Shown here: one piece after another, positions 43,542 to 54,088 of the stretch | Layout of the letters: every line of letters starts with the position of its first letter | How positions within the stretch are numbered: the first letter of the stretch is position 1 | Origin: Phytophthora hibernalis | Taxonomy: Eukaryota; Oomycota; Peronosporomycetes; Peronosporales; Peronosporaceae | Length of the DNA: 64,000 bases | Assembly (NCBI GenBank): GCA_012656075.1 | Contig: JAAKBF010000003.1 | Coordinates: forward strand, 1 to 64,000 | Direction of reading: 5' to 3' | Program-made: the position numbers and the translations under genes | The notes under the pieces: generated by a model | Seen by the model: only the letters and a program-made list of their open reading frames with translations | What the model was told of the DNA's origin: nothing | Databases searched by the model: none

Positions 43542-44498
43542 GCGAGCTTCTGTCACAGAATAGTTTGGAGGATCTTCATACTGAGAGGGCTGGTGGTGCA
43601 GGAAACGTGTCGACGAACATGTTTCCGCTCGACACCAGATTCCTGTGCTGAGAAGACTGACGGAATGCAGTGAAAAGAGCACGCCTCTACCGGTAGTCCG
43701 AGATTACGATTTTTACGTGATGGAAAAATTCATTGCTTGCGTCCGCTTGGTTCTCAATAAAGTATGGGTCGTGTGGTTAGTTAAGCGTTCCACTCGCCAA
43801 GGCGAGAAAGCCATCGAAATCATAGACGCTACCTCACTCAGCAAGCCCGTATGTAAGCAAAACTTGTGTTTCATTTTCATTTACTTTCATCCTCTCACTT
43901 CTGCGAGAAAGTGATTTTCGAGCAGCGACACCAACTGATGAAGCCAACCCGTCGATGGTTGTCCTAATGGTAGTGGAAACAGCAATACCTACTTCCCGAA
44001 AGACTTCGTGAACTGGCAACCTGAACTCTTTACGTTGGTGGCACCACAAATTCAGGCCGTTACCAGGTACGTGATGACGTTAGTGTCAACGCCTCGTTCT
44101 CCTCAAATGGTGGTTCCGGTACATGCGTGTTGGTGTGAATTGGCGGGTAAGATGCACACCTCCTATATTGTTGCGAATGTCAATATGAGAAGCAGGCACC
44201 GCTAAAATAAGGCACGTCGGTATCGAAAGTGAACTCGTACTTGCACAAAATGAAAGTGCAAATGTTTTTTTGTATTGCAGGTAAGATTCTCTGGCGGAGA
44301 TGAACCACAGACATTTTATTTTTCCATATTTATGACGTGTAGTTAGCTCCAAAAAGTGAATAAGCATTTCATTTGGCTCAACTTACAGAAGTACAATCGA
44401 AATATCTCGAAGTATCACGTTACAGGGTCGAATTACGCCACCGAATCAGTCCGATGCCTCAAAGCAGCTTACAGACAGCCTCACTTCGTTTTGGCATT
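43542..44498. other. Possible gene relic, unassigned
   Basis: 43645-43914 (plus) is a fair ORF (DYDFYVMEKFIACVRLVLNK, then GEKAIEIIDATSLSKP) followed by a GTAAGC donor-like site. Frames after 43915 continue with ATPTDEANPSMVVLMVVETA but are interrupted by stops. It is probably a decayed multi-exon gene; the family is not recognised. Confidence 0.35.
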
Positions 44499-44885
44499 TC
44501 AGGACTGGCGTTCCATGCCAGTCTTTTCAGTTGGAGGGCTCTCCAGAAGTTCCTGGAGAATAAATATATCGTCCGGTTCCAAGGTTGTCGCGTGATTCGG
44601 CACTGCATTTTCGTTTTGAGGTAGCAGTGGTGGCAGCAATGGGGTAGGAAGCTCGTGAATAAAATCCACCGGTAGTGAATTTACCCGAGGAGCTGCTTCC
44701 TGCTCATACTTGCGCTTGTGTTCAAGTCGATGTTGGTTAAAGTTGGCCTTGTTACGATGGTGATCGCAAAAGTTGTGCAGCTCACCGTTCCGCTTTACGC
44801 CGCGAGGGTTACTGCATCGCTTGCTCGGGTATAGGCAAGTCGGCCCTTCGTCAGAGTTTCGAGCTGGTTTGACTTCCCGATCCAT
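44499..44885 (-). CDS. Small Cys/His zinc-binding-like protein, paralog 3 (128 aa)
   Basis: ATG at 44885 (minus), stop at 44499. The finger reads TCLYPSKRCSNPRGVKRNG then LHNFCDHHRNKANFNQ at residues 16-51. It is followed by a basic helix (HRLEHKRKYEQ), a Pro-rich linker and an acidic-hydrophobic motif LEPDDIFILQELLESPP. This is the best-preserved member of the local trio. It is convergent with paralog 2. A nuclear regulatory role is inferred from the basic finger plus acidic tail, without family proof. Confidence 0.65.
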   Translation of the reverse strand: MDREVKPARNSDEGPTCLYPSKRCSNPRGVKRNGELHNFCDHHRNKANFNQHRLEHKRKYEQEAAPRVNSLPVDFIHELPTPLLPPLLPQNENAVPNHATTLEPDDIFILQELLESPPTEKTGMERQS

Positions 44886-45099
44886 GCTGGTGCTTGATCA
44901 AATAGTGCAGATAGTATAAGTAGTTGCTGTAGTTGATGTGAGCGCGAGTCGACCAAATGGTTTATGTGTCATCGATGGCACGCAAAAGAGAATGCCGCTC
45001 GTACTTACAGATACAGTCGATTGTCACTGATGCTTAAGAAACGCTAGGGTGCAGACGATACTTGACGATAAAGAACACCACAGCTCTTTCTTGTCGTAT

Positions 45100-47011
45100 C
45101 GAAGAGATGACGAGAAACTCAACAGCATAGAAGCGAGATTAGTTGTCCCCAATGTACATCAGAGTTCAATGAAGCGTACCTCTCGTTCTTTTTGAGCTAC
45201 GGTTAGTCTCGTTTTCGCTTCCTATAAGTTCTTCAATACTGCTTCATCTTCTTCAATCAGAGCCACAGTTCGCGCATGATCAGCTTCGATTAGGGAAGCT
45301 TCCTCAGTACGGTCTCATTTTCGAGCTGAACGTTCTCTAAAAGGCACGCTACACATTCAATGATGTAAGGATTAGGATTAGCGTAGTCATTGCCAATCAC
45401 TTCATATTACCTGTATCCCAAGTCGATTGGTGCACTCTGTATGCTGGCCGAAGATCTGTTGAATGCGAAAGTTGACATTGCGAAGTCGTCCGTGGAAGAG
45501 AATTTCGTCCTGGTGCGATGCCCGATGAATATCCTGGACCAATCGTGGATACAATGGGTCCGAGCTGTCAGCATTTCCGAGCAGTGTCCGCGATTGATTC
45601 CATGGCGATAGTTAAAATCGTCAATAGACTTGGGGTCCAAGCGATCATACAGCATGGCTTCCTGTTCTTCTATCGATCGAGCCTCTTTCTCCAGCCGGAG
45701 ACGTTCATTCTCAACCTTACTTAGATGGTCTGCATCTTTGAACCGGAACGCGATACCACTACTGGTTTGTGCGCGGTGAATTCGGACATCTTCATCGAGC
45801 TCTGGATCTCCTCCTCGAGCTTGGTCGGGGTGGGGTCATCACACGATTTGGACATTTCTTTCCCACACTTCTTGCACTTCAAGCCGAAGTCATACTTGGT
45901 ACCCCACGCTTTCAGCTCGAGATGCTCGCACTTGAAGACTTGTTCAATTGCAGCTTGAAAGCTTCATGATGCGGAACGCAGAAAGCGGGCAGATAAAGGC
46001 TATAGAGATAGTGAGCGCGGACAACGCTGCACGGTAAACGTGTTGCGTGTGCATCTTGCGCCATGGCCTCCTCTCAGAAGAGTCCTCTTGTCTTGCTTGA
46101 AGTGACAAGATCAAGAACGCAGCTCGGCGTCGTCCTCCAATCAGCCCAGACACCGTCTTGACCCGAGACTGCTCACGATTACGAGACTCATTGACCTCCT
46201 TCATGAGTTCTCCCTCTTGTCGGATCCTGAACTCTCGCTCCTTTCGATCTTTGATCCGCTTGTTAACAACGCGCTTAGTTTTTCGTTCCCAAGTTTTTCA
46301 CAAACGCTTATTTTCCTTGGACAAACTGTCGAGCAAAGTTCTCCTTTCCTCATTCACCACCGCCTCAGAAGCTCCAGCGGCTTGTTGTCCGAGTACGTTT
46401 AGTTTTCTCTGCACTTGAAAATCAATCTGGGAGGAAATATTATCATTGTATGTCATCAGTCGAATAGCGTCTGCGTAGAGCAACTTTTCTCTGCGTGCTA
46501 GCTCACGCTGCATCTGTTGAGACAGGAACTCATCTTCCTTGGCTTCTAGGATTGCAGACTCGTTCTCCTCCTGAATATTCTTCTGTGTTTCTTGTTGCAA
46601 CTTGTTGACGCATCAATCGACGATGTCGTAATGGAGGCAGCTCTGCATACTTCAGGCCGTAGCCAACGCCTTTTTCCCGTCCTCAATTGCCGTCTCTTTA
46701 AACTGTAAAACTGTTTCCTTCGCTGGATCCACGAGAGGTCCGAGCACCTGATAACCCTTTATACGTTCCTGTTTATCTGCCAAGTCATCTTCATCTTCCT
46801 CCTCTTCGTGACCTTCATCTTCTTCATCCCAAAGTTCTACACAATGAGAAAGTACACAAAGAGTTAGAGTGAGTATCTGTAAGACAAAAAGCAAAACTAC
46901 CGTACTGATCATCTTGTCCATCGTGAAATCCTGTGCTGCTCGTCCTCGAGAAACCCACTCAACCAAAGCTTCCTCCCGAAGCTCCTCCTCTTCATCCTCC
47001 TTCTTCACCAT
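45100..47011 (-). pseudogene. Large coiled-coil protein gene, copy D, internally deleted
   Basis: Minus-strand copy with the gene's own start: ATG at 47011 (MVKKEDEEEELREEALVEW), a 69-nt GT-AG intron at 46905-46837, then ELWDEEDEG and GYQVLGPLVDPAKETVLQFK to about 46655. At about 46615-46650 it jumps to the middle of the gene (QQETQKNIQEENESAILEAK), skipping about 3.2 kb present in copy E. It then runs through the zinc-knuckle-like block (about 45960-45730), 45655-45407 and part of the next exon to about 45100. Microhomology at GTTGC marks the deletion joint. Not functional. Confidence 0.75.
46837..46905 (-). other. Intron 1 of coiled-coil gene, copy D
   Basis: A 69-nt GTACGG...GTGTAG intron. 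The homologous intron in copy E (54484-54551) is 68 nt, so the one-base difference falls harmlessly inside an intron. This supports splicing rather than read-through. Confidence 0.65.
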
Positions 47012-47199
47012 TGCAACGAACCAATTTGTACAATAAGAGAAGCAGTACCCAAGCTTAAAGCTGCATGGCGACTCGAAGACCAATACAGATCCTAACACCC
47101 AAAAAGCGACACCCACTCGAAGGCGAAATAATACTACAACGTCACGAAATAGTAAAATACTTAAATAGCGTTAAATACATTTCTAGTCCTAAACGTGAC

Positions 47200-47367
47200 T
47201 CTTCTGAGAGGGGGTACTGCTCACTGTTTTGACGTATTTCGACGTCGCGGAGATTTATCCTTGAGAACGAGCAGAAATGCATTGGGTTCTTGGAAATTCA
47301 GTCCATTTCCGCCCAGAAATTCTCCCTCTCATCTTCCTCATTCTAGAATCTGTCGCGTGGAGGAAAG
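47200..47367 (+). promoter_or_regulatory. Chimeric 5' flank of truncated CRN
   Basis: 47200-47307 is a plus-oriented snippet of an internal coiled-coil exon (encoding ENEQK...GFLEIQS), also present at 54207-54320. It is joined at ATTTCCGCCC to the conserved CRN proximal promoter (CAGAAATTCTCCCTC, CATTCTAGAATCTG). 47012-47199 is the original 5' flank of copy D, in the other orientation. Confidence 0.6.
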
Positions 47368-47682
47368 ATGGTGAAGCTCTTCTGTGCTATCGTTGGTGTG
47401 GCAGGAAACGCGTTCTCTGTGGACATCGACGCGGGTCAGTCGGTGGAAGACTTGAAGAATGCGATCAAGGAGAAGAAGATGTATCAGTTTCCTGCTGACG
47501 AGCTGCAGCTGTTCCTGGCGAAGACGGCGGACGGCGCGTGGCTGCCAGACGACTATGACCTGGACAAGATGCTGCACGAAAACGGCCCCCAAAACGGCTT
47601 ATCCAATGTCGTATCTTACGACGTAGCCATGTCACTACGAATCCGTATGGGGCATAAAACTAAGTGCGGGAAGCGGTATTAA
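47368..47682 (+). pseudogene. Truncated CRN head
   Basis: ATG at 47368. The first 70 residues are a good CRN header ([35 protein letters not shown]). Homology to the CRN at 61504 stops at about 47578, and the last 30 codons come from inserted transposon sequence. No DWL-end/HVLV motif or C-terminal effector domain remains. Confidence 0.85.
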
Positions 47683-47921
47683 TTGTTAATAGGTTTCTCT
47701 GTCCAATGTAGTATATCCGTCTGCATTTGCCACACCTTTACGACGTCAATGTAGTAACTTCAGACAAACTGAGCACATCGCCAAAGAAAAGAAAAGCGAA
47801 CTGTCGAAAAAATGGCTGTCAGTTCTGAAAATGAAGCGGAGAGGGTACGTGGCTCAAGCAAACGTGCATTTCGATTCTACGAAAACGACCACTCATCACT
47901 ACTGACTGCGTTCTACGCTCG

Positions 47922-49321
47922 CTACACCCGCGCGTACACATCCTCAAAGTCGCTGTTGTCCGCGTCCTTGTCGCTTCTGCTGTCACCGTCGCCATTGAGC
48001 TCCAGTTCGCGACGTGTCTTCTTTCTCTTTCCAGCGCGCTGACCTGGGCGTCGCAAGACGACCCGCTTCCCAAACTAGCTGGAATGCTTTCGCCAGCGTC
48101 AAAGTCATCACGCCAGATGTCGAAACAGGTCTTGTTTACGTTTACACCCTTGTAACTCCGGCGTATTTTATTGCAGAGCCACAGCTTCGAGTCGTCCAGC
48201 GAGCAGCTCTCGCAGAAGAAGGGACTTCTTGGCATCCGTGCGCACCAGGGCGCACACTTTGCAGGAGCGCTGCCGGCGCTTCTGCACGCCCTGACCGTGA
48301 CCCAGTCGTTGTTTTGCTCGAGCTGGTGCGTGACATGGACTGGGACGCGCTTCCGCTTCTGGCTGCCAGGCGGGGTGGGTGGCAACAACCCCAGCGAAGT
48401 CGTCAACCTTGAGCTGGAGTAGCCGGTTCTGCAACACCCTGAACCATTCGCCGCGCTTCATCGCCGGCGTACCGACCATCTCGGCCGCCTCCTTGTGCGA
48501 GATATAGGAGTTGACGAGTGCCAGGTCCACAAAGCCGAGGAACAGGCTTTTGTAGTATTTGAGGGACTTAGTTGACGTTTCACTGTCAGACAAAACATCG
48601 CTATCAAAGTCATCTGGATCACGCTCAGGCTGTTGGTCGTCATCCTCAATGACTCCGTTATCGCTGTCGCCGGAGCTGAAGCTCTGGTAGTCACTAGAGT
48701 TCTCATCGTCCGCCACGTAATTGACGTCCACCTTTACGCGTCGACGACGGGTTGCTGGTGCTTCTCGAATCTCCTCTTCCAGTTGGTGTAGGCTGGCTGC
48801 TGCATCTCGCTCCGTCTAATCAGCCTGCAGTATGGTCTGCGACAACCCGAAGGCTCGCGTCACGGCTCCTTGAGAGAGATCGACTCGCTCGGAGCCCTCC
48901 TCGGCGTCGCTCGGCGTCCCGAAGAGCGTGTTTTACAGTGCCCTGGGACAGCATAATGTCAGTGTCAATCTGGGACGGCCGCACATCGTCATCCGGGGCC
49001 ACTGGCTTGTTCTCGTCCTGCGCGCTCTCGTCCTGCTCGCCCTCGTCCTGCGCTCTCTCGTCCCGCGCACTCTCGTCCTGTGCGCTCTCGTCTAATAATA
49101 ATCCCGACTTCAGCGCATGCACCCACGACCGCAGACTCCCCGACAAACACGCGAGCACCATCTGGAGTCGTGTAATTCCACTCGTTCGCCAGGCCGCTCG
49201 ATCGCTTTGCCTTCCATCCCACCGCGCGCAGATGCCGCCAGAGATGCGGGAAGTGGACGTCTCCGGTGTCGGCGGCGTCTGCAACAGGGTCCGTGCGAGG
49301 ACTTGATCGCGTACGCGCCAT
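47922..49321 (-). pseudogene. piggyBac-like transposase with catalytic core deleted
   Basis: The N-terminal part from ATG 49321 contains HFPHLWRHLRAVGWKAKRSS and ARVFVGESAVVG, the oomycete PGBD-type N-domain. An AQDES repeat tract follows (49012-49092), then DTDIMLSQGTVKHAL. After 48731 the C-terminal part appears: LKYYKSLFLGFVDLALVNSY, AAMKRGEW-type MKRGEWFRVLQNRLLQLK, and a Cys-rich end (CKVCALVRTD, CESCSLDDSKLWLCNKIRR). About 400 residues of the DDD catalytic domain are missing, and several frame changes occur, so it cannot transpose on its own. Confidence 0.75.
49012..49092. repeat. 15-bp minisatellite inside piggyBac ORF
   Basis: Five diverged units of CTCGTCCTGCGCGCT (plus strand), 49012-49092. 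They encode tandem AQDES-type pentapeptides on the minus strand. Three other frames are also open across it, which creates spurious ORFs. Confidence 0.85.
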
Positions 49322-49465
49322 CCGGCATATTTTCAAATGAGGACCACTCATCGTTCCCGGCATTCCCTGATCCTCCTTCAAATCCTTTCGTCTTGCCCCG
49401 TTTCTGGATTTTCGTTTTTGACCTCTCCGATCTTATTTTTAAATTAAAGTATAGCTCAAGCCATT

Positions 49466-49521
49466 GGACGCCTGCCAAATATAGATTAGTCGACCGCTTT
49501 ACATGCAGCAGATATGCCGCG
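49466..49521 (+). repeat. Left terminal inverted repeat
   Basis: 56 bp beginning GGACGCCTGCCAAATATAGA. It pairs with 54089-54144 with four mismatches. ATT precedes it at 49463-49465. Confidence 0.85.
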
Positions 49522-49750
49522 GTTTAAAAAGATATATGTTGACATATCGCTAAAATGCTACGCCGCAAATACCATATCACTACTCTCTACGTCCGACGGG
49601 TATTGCCCTGGATCGGCATGTATCAGTAGGAGCTCGCTGTGACCTTCGGGGTGTACCCGTCACTTTGCTCTGGACACCGCTGTCGCTGCTCGGCCCCGCG
49701 AACTTTCCATTTATCCTCACTTCGGAATTCGCGCGCGAAGGGCACAAGCA

Positions 49751-50572
49751 GTGGCGGTGATGGCGGCGGAGGACTCTGACGCTGTGCTGCTGATGACGGA
49801 GGCGTTCTTGCGCCACGACGAAGCGCACACAGAGGTCCGGCGGGAGGTGTACGACATATTGATCGAGGAGGAGTGGAGGATTGCGATGCGCAGTCGCCAC
49901 TACCTGACGACGCAGTGCCTGGACACGCCGTGCGACGCCGCCAGGATGATGTTGTACAGGTTCGGCAGCGACATCAACTTCCTAAACACCACCAGCTTGA
50001 CCAGGTGGGCTCGTACGACCCCATGACTGTGAAGATCCGTGTTGCTAACCGTGTATACATGCGTGCAGACCGGCGTTCCATCAGCTTCTGCGGCGGTTCA
50101 GCCGCTATTACCACCTCCCGCTCCAAGACTCGCGAGGTCGCTGCGGTACTACCACCAGATCCTGGGTCTGGTGCTTTGCTTCTACGTGGGATCGATGGAG
50201 CAAAGCACCTTGTGCATGGTCCCCCAAGCACGCTATCGAGGGATCTACGGGAAGCCGAGGAGGCGCTGTCGAATGCGCTGGAGGGTTATGTGCCCGCAAG
50301 GATCTCGTGGCCGTCCCCATCTCGCCAGGCCAGCTTGGCTAAGTTAGTTGAGGCCCGTGAGCCGTTGCTTAAGTACACGTTCGGGTTCATCGATGGGAAG
50401 AACCTGAGGGTAAGTTCTTCTTCTCTAATCCTAAGCTGTGCAGTGCTAACGATGTGTGATACTGATAAACAATGTACTGCAGGTGCAGCAGCCGTCTAAT
50501 GCTGACCTACAGAATGCGATGTACAACGGCTGGCTCCACACCGTCTTCGTGAGGTGGAATGGTCTTCTCTAA
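49751..50572 (+). pseudogene. Harbinger-like DDE transposase remnant
   Basis: N-terminal part 49751-50026 (AARMMLYRFGSDINFLNTTS), then a shifted frame with LRYYHQILGLVLCFYVGSME, then the 49873 frame with PPSTLSRDLREAEEALSNAL and EPLLKYTFGFIDGKNLR, carrying the first catalytic Asp. A 73-nt GT-AG intron (50410-50482) leads to an exon with QPSNADLQNAMYNGWLHTVFV, then a stop at 50570-50572. The domain ends well before the second and third acidic residues, so it is truncated and frame-broken. Family: DDE_Tnp_4/HARBI1-like, from the conserved GFIDGKN...Y.GW pattern. Confidence 0.75.
50410..50482 (+). other. Intron in transposase remnant
   Basis: GTAAGT donor, GCTAAC branch-like site at about 50446, CTGCAG acceptor; 73 nt, phase 0. 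It joins NLR to VQQPSNADLQ. Confidence 0.8.
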
Positions 50573-50904
50573 ACGATTAGCTGTTGAGTGTGGCACCATC
50601 AGTGCTTTATATTCGTAATACACATGCAACATGTTGCCGCTGTTATCTCGATCGATTCGCGGCGTCCACGACTTCCAGCAACGACACGGCGTCCTCGGCT
50701 GTAGGCTCCGTGGGCCTGTGCCTTTTCACAGCCGAAGAGAGGAGGGTGGGCAAAACAGCTAAGAGGAAGCGCAAGTTACTCATGATCATGCAAGTTTTCA
50801 GTGTCGTGTTCACATGTACGAAAAGAATACAGAAACTACTTCATGCAGGTGGAGGGCTCGTTATCACTTACATTCGCCTTCTGCTCACCGTCGTCCTGCT
50901 GACC

Positions 50905-52104
50905 TTAGCCCTTGTTCGTGAGGGCTCCGGTCAGCATGATGAACTCCTGCGACCGAGCTCGAGCTTCTTCGCGGTCGCGACTCGAGCGCTCTTCCACCTC
51001 AATTTTATCAGCACGGCGGCGTTCTTCGGCCTCAGCCTTCTGGGCAAGGCGGCGGGCCTCCTGGGCTGCACTTTCGTCACGCCGACGCTGACTTTCTTCT
51101 TCACGAAGCGCTTCCGCTTTGCGCTCGTTCTCCTCACGCAGGAGCAGGATCGTTTCCAGAATGCTGCTCTGCTTGTTGGTCGCCTCGCTTTCGAGGCCGT
51201 CCAGTTTCGACTTGAATGCCGCGGTCTTCTTCATGGCGCGCACGCGTTTAGCTTTGGCAAAGCTGGCCTCTTGAAGGTCGGTGTCATCCTCCCTAGCTCT
51301 CTTGGCGCCCGTCAAATCGCAAAAGGCGGCCAGATCAGTCCCGACGAGGCGGTTCGAGTAGCTCAGGAGCTTCGGGTACTTGGAGGCCTCAATCACGTCA
51401 CGCTGCTTGGTCGCAGCACCAACGGCGTACGGTGACTGCGCTGGTGGCGACTCAGCGCGAGCTGCTGCTTTGGCTGGGGTCTTGCGCGGCTGCGGCAACC
51501 CCAGCGATTCCACACGGCGAGTGCTCGGCGCCGGTCGTGGAGTCGGAGCGGCCATGGACCCGGAGATGTCATCCGCATCCTTCGCGGTCATAGGCGACGC
51601 GAGCAGCTCTTGGAACCCGCCTCGAAGAGACGAGCATCTGGAGGTCGTGGTGTCTCCATCGGCAGAGTCTTCAGTGCACGTCGAAGAGGCGGGGGCCTTC
51701 TTCGGTCAACGAGTCTAAACGCTCTGCTTCAGCAGCATGGGGTTCGTCGGGATCCACTTCGAAGCAGAAGTCGGGTTCGACGTCGCGCTGGTTATCGTCA
51801 GCCTCATCGTCCAACTCAACCACATTGGCCTTGTCATCGATGGCCATCTTCAACTCCTTCGCCCCTTTGATATGAGGGGGCATGCTCGCCGTGCCCATCG
51901 GCTTCCGGGTGCTGTGCAAGATCTTAAACTTGCGACGCAGACTCTCAAAGTCTCTGTCGGGAGCGCCTCGGGATCTAGCGGCGTTGTACGGCTCGCCAAG
52001 CGCTCCCGCTCGTCTTTGACGAGGGGGAGCGCTGTATCCACCAGAGACAAGAGCCGGTCGATGTCCGAGGCGGTGTAGTTCGCGGTGCCCGAGTTTTTGC
52101 CCAT
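50905..52104 (-). pseudogene. DUF6818/Myb-like DNA-binding protein of the transposon, frame-broken
   Basis: ATG at 52104 (MGKNSGTANYTASDIDRLLS), then a frame change near 51985. The frame 51980-51671 continues the domain (FESLRRKFKILHSTRKPMGT and MPPHIKGAKELKMAI) and an acidic linker. A third frame, 51591-50905, holds a Pro/Ala-rich spacer and a long Glu/Arg coiled coil. A short N-terminal tri-helix followed by a C-terminal coiled coil is the DUF6818 layout in oomycetes. Harbinger elements use such Myb/SANT-type proteins to bring transposase to the termini. Two frame changes suggest decay or sequence error. Confidence 0.7.
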
Positions 52105-52610
52105 CTACACACAAAACCAACGCATGAGCAACAGGCAGCTAGCACTAGAACGAATACATTCGGGACTGTACCGCGGAGCCGTTGGAGCGAGGTGGAGTGA
52201 AGTGGAGCGAGGTGGCGTGCGCGCGGTGTGGATGGAGAGGTGTTCGTCGCTGCGAAGCAAAACAAAAGTGAGAGAACGTCACAGCCATGCCGCGCCGCCA
52301 AACGTACCGAGAGAGAACCAGCAGAGCCACCAATCTCCAAAGGAGGCAACTTCAACGTGTTTCCGCGCGAAATTCGTGCGCGAAAAGACCTGCCATCAAA
52401 GACGTCAAGGTCGCGAAACGGCGCGTAGCTCGATACCGCGCTTCGATTTCTGAGGCTCATGCTGGATTCAGCTCCACGTCACACCTACAGACCATAGTTA
52501 ACTTCAAATATGACATTCGTTTCATCAACAAGCTGGCCTACACATGCATCACCAAGCAAACACCGCCCCTACTCTCATCTTGCACGCTCGACGTGCTTCT
52601 CGTGGGTCTC

Positions 52611-53847
52611 TCATGGGTCCTCCTGGCTTTGAATGTCTCGGTGGCAACACGTGTCGAGGCGGCACCGGCAGACGAACCACAGGTCGTCGCCGTAGTCCAC
52701 GGTGACCTCCTCGCCACGAGGAATGGTCTGTGTGGCTGCCACGACCACGGTGGTGCGTCGACCGTTTGACACCTCCACGAACTTGGCAACTGGGTTGCAT
52801 GAGTGGTTAACAAACCGCATCATGCTCCCCATCTTCTCCGCGTTGATAGCCACTTGAACAGGCCAGCTCGGTCGCTCTGGGCCCAGCTTCATAACTAGCC
52901 GATAGCCAGTATTCCGTGGCCGTCGCGAATGCGAAGCGCTGGTGTGCTCCATCTCGCCGAGATATTGTCCCAGCACCCTTCCGGCGTCCACAGTCTCCGC
53001 AGCAACCACACCCAGCGACTTGGTGCGCACGAACACCTTGGCAGATTCGGCGAACCCGTTTCCGCACAATCCGTCGTAAGTGCAACAGTTCACGTTGTAG
53101 TACAAGTTCACGAGAGAGTACCGGCACGAGTCGACTCTGCAGGGCGTCGGGCAGTCGCACCAGCCGTAATGCGGTACGGCAGGAAACACGACGGCCAACG
53201 GGTTGTACTGCTCCCGAAGCTGGATCACGCGGCACGGCCACCTTGCAGGAACAAACTCGTCTCGCGCACGCGATGACGTCCGCTGCGTCTGCGACGATGG
53301 TGCATCAGTTGCTCGTGGTGCGCGCGGGTGGCTGGCGCGTCGCTCTACACGCAGAGATGGCAAACGCGGCCTCGCGTACGGGTCTGCAGCTTCACGGCGA
53401 GCACGACGCTCGGTTCGGCGAGGTCGAAGGCCCTTGGGCAGACTTGGACGAGCCGGACGCCGAGGTGGCGACTCCAGCAAGATCGGAGAGGACGTCGTTG
53501 GGCTGGCGCAGGATGCACACGGCAGTGCAGACGCCGGCGGTGAAGGTGGCGTGTCCGGGACCGGTGCCGCGGTCGAAACAAACGGGGTCCGGCGTTGGCT
53601 CTGCCCTGGCGACAGCCACGGTGGCGCCGCCGTGCCCGTGCCCGTGTCGCTGGTAGCGCAGCTTGCATCGCGACGCGGGCCTGAGGCGACGTTTGGCAGC
53701 GTGTTCTCGTCGTCGCAGGACGTCTCCTGGATACAGCGCCGCTTCCAATGCACTGCAGAGTGCCGCAGATGCACCGCGGAGTCTGCACATAACGATCAGG
53801 TTAGCAACGGACACACACTGCTGGCATGTAGCCGTGAACGTACCCAT
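52611..53847 (-). pseudogene. SET-domain protein (histone lysine methyltransferase-like) inside transposon
   Basis: The C-terminal 190 codons are clear. A Cys-rich pre-SET/AWS-like block (WCDCPTPCRVDSCRY, CCTYDGLCGNG) is followed by the SET core: SLGVVAAETVDAGRVLGQYL, FVNHSCNP at about 52790-52815, and EEVTVDYGDDLWF. A post-SET C-x-C-x4-C follows (CRCRLDTC). All key motifs of an S-adenosylmethionine-dependent methyltransferase are visible. The N-terminal 190 codons of this frame are Pro/Arg/Ser-rich and look non-native. The ATG at 53847 opens another frame (MGTFTATCQQCVSVAN...) that runs to about 53392, so the true N-terminus is probably in that frame, with an indel or intron before the SET block. 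Substrate unknown. Confidence 0.8.
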
Positions 53848-54088
53848 CAAGGTCGTGGTCCCGGCCGGCTTCCGCCGTCGGCGCCAGATTCGGAAGTGAG
53901 CGCCTCTTCGCCCGGGCGGAAAAGATATATACCCAGCAGAATGAAGGGCGCATATGATAGAGTGATGGTCTACATAAAGTTTACAAATACCAAGACAAAC
54001 CTTTATGATGGCTACACGGCATACTTCTAGGGTAGGGCCGCTTATCGAGACGAAATCTGTGCCTCCGGAGATTTAAGCGCGTTTAAGT

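Noticed and set aside
46652..47116. Uninterrupted 154-codon ORF through the first intron of copy D
   Set aside because: The 69-nt segment has good GTACGG...TAG borders, and copy E has 68 nt there, which would break the frame if translated. Splicing fits both copies better.
50584..51435. 283-codon plus-strand ORF with hydrophobic runs
   Set aside because: Antisense of the Glu/Arg coiled coil of the DUF6818 gene, which on the complementary strand reads as hydrophobic residues.
53203..54030. 275-codon plus-strand ORF
   Set aside because: GC-rich shadow of the minus-strand SET gene and its 5' region; composition only.
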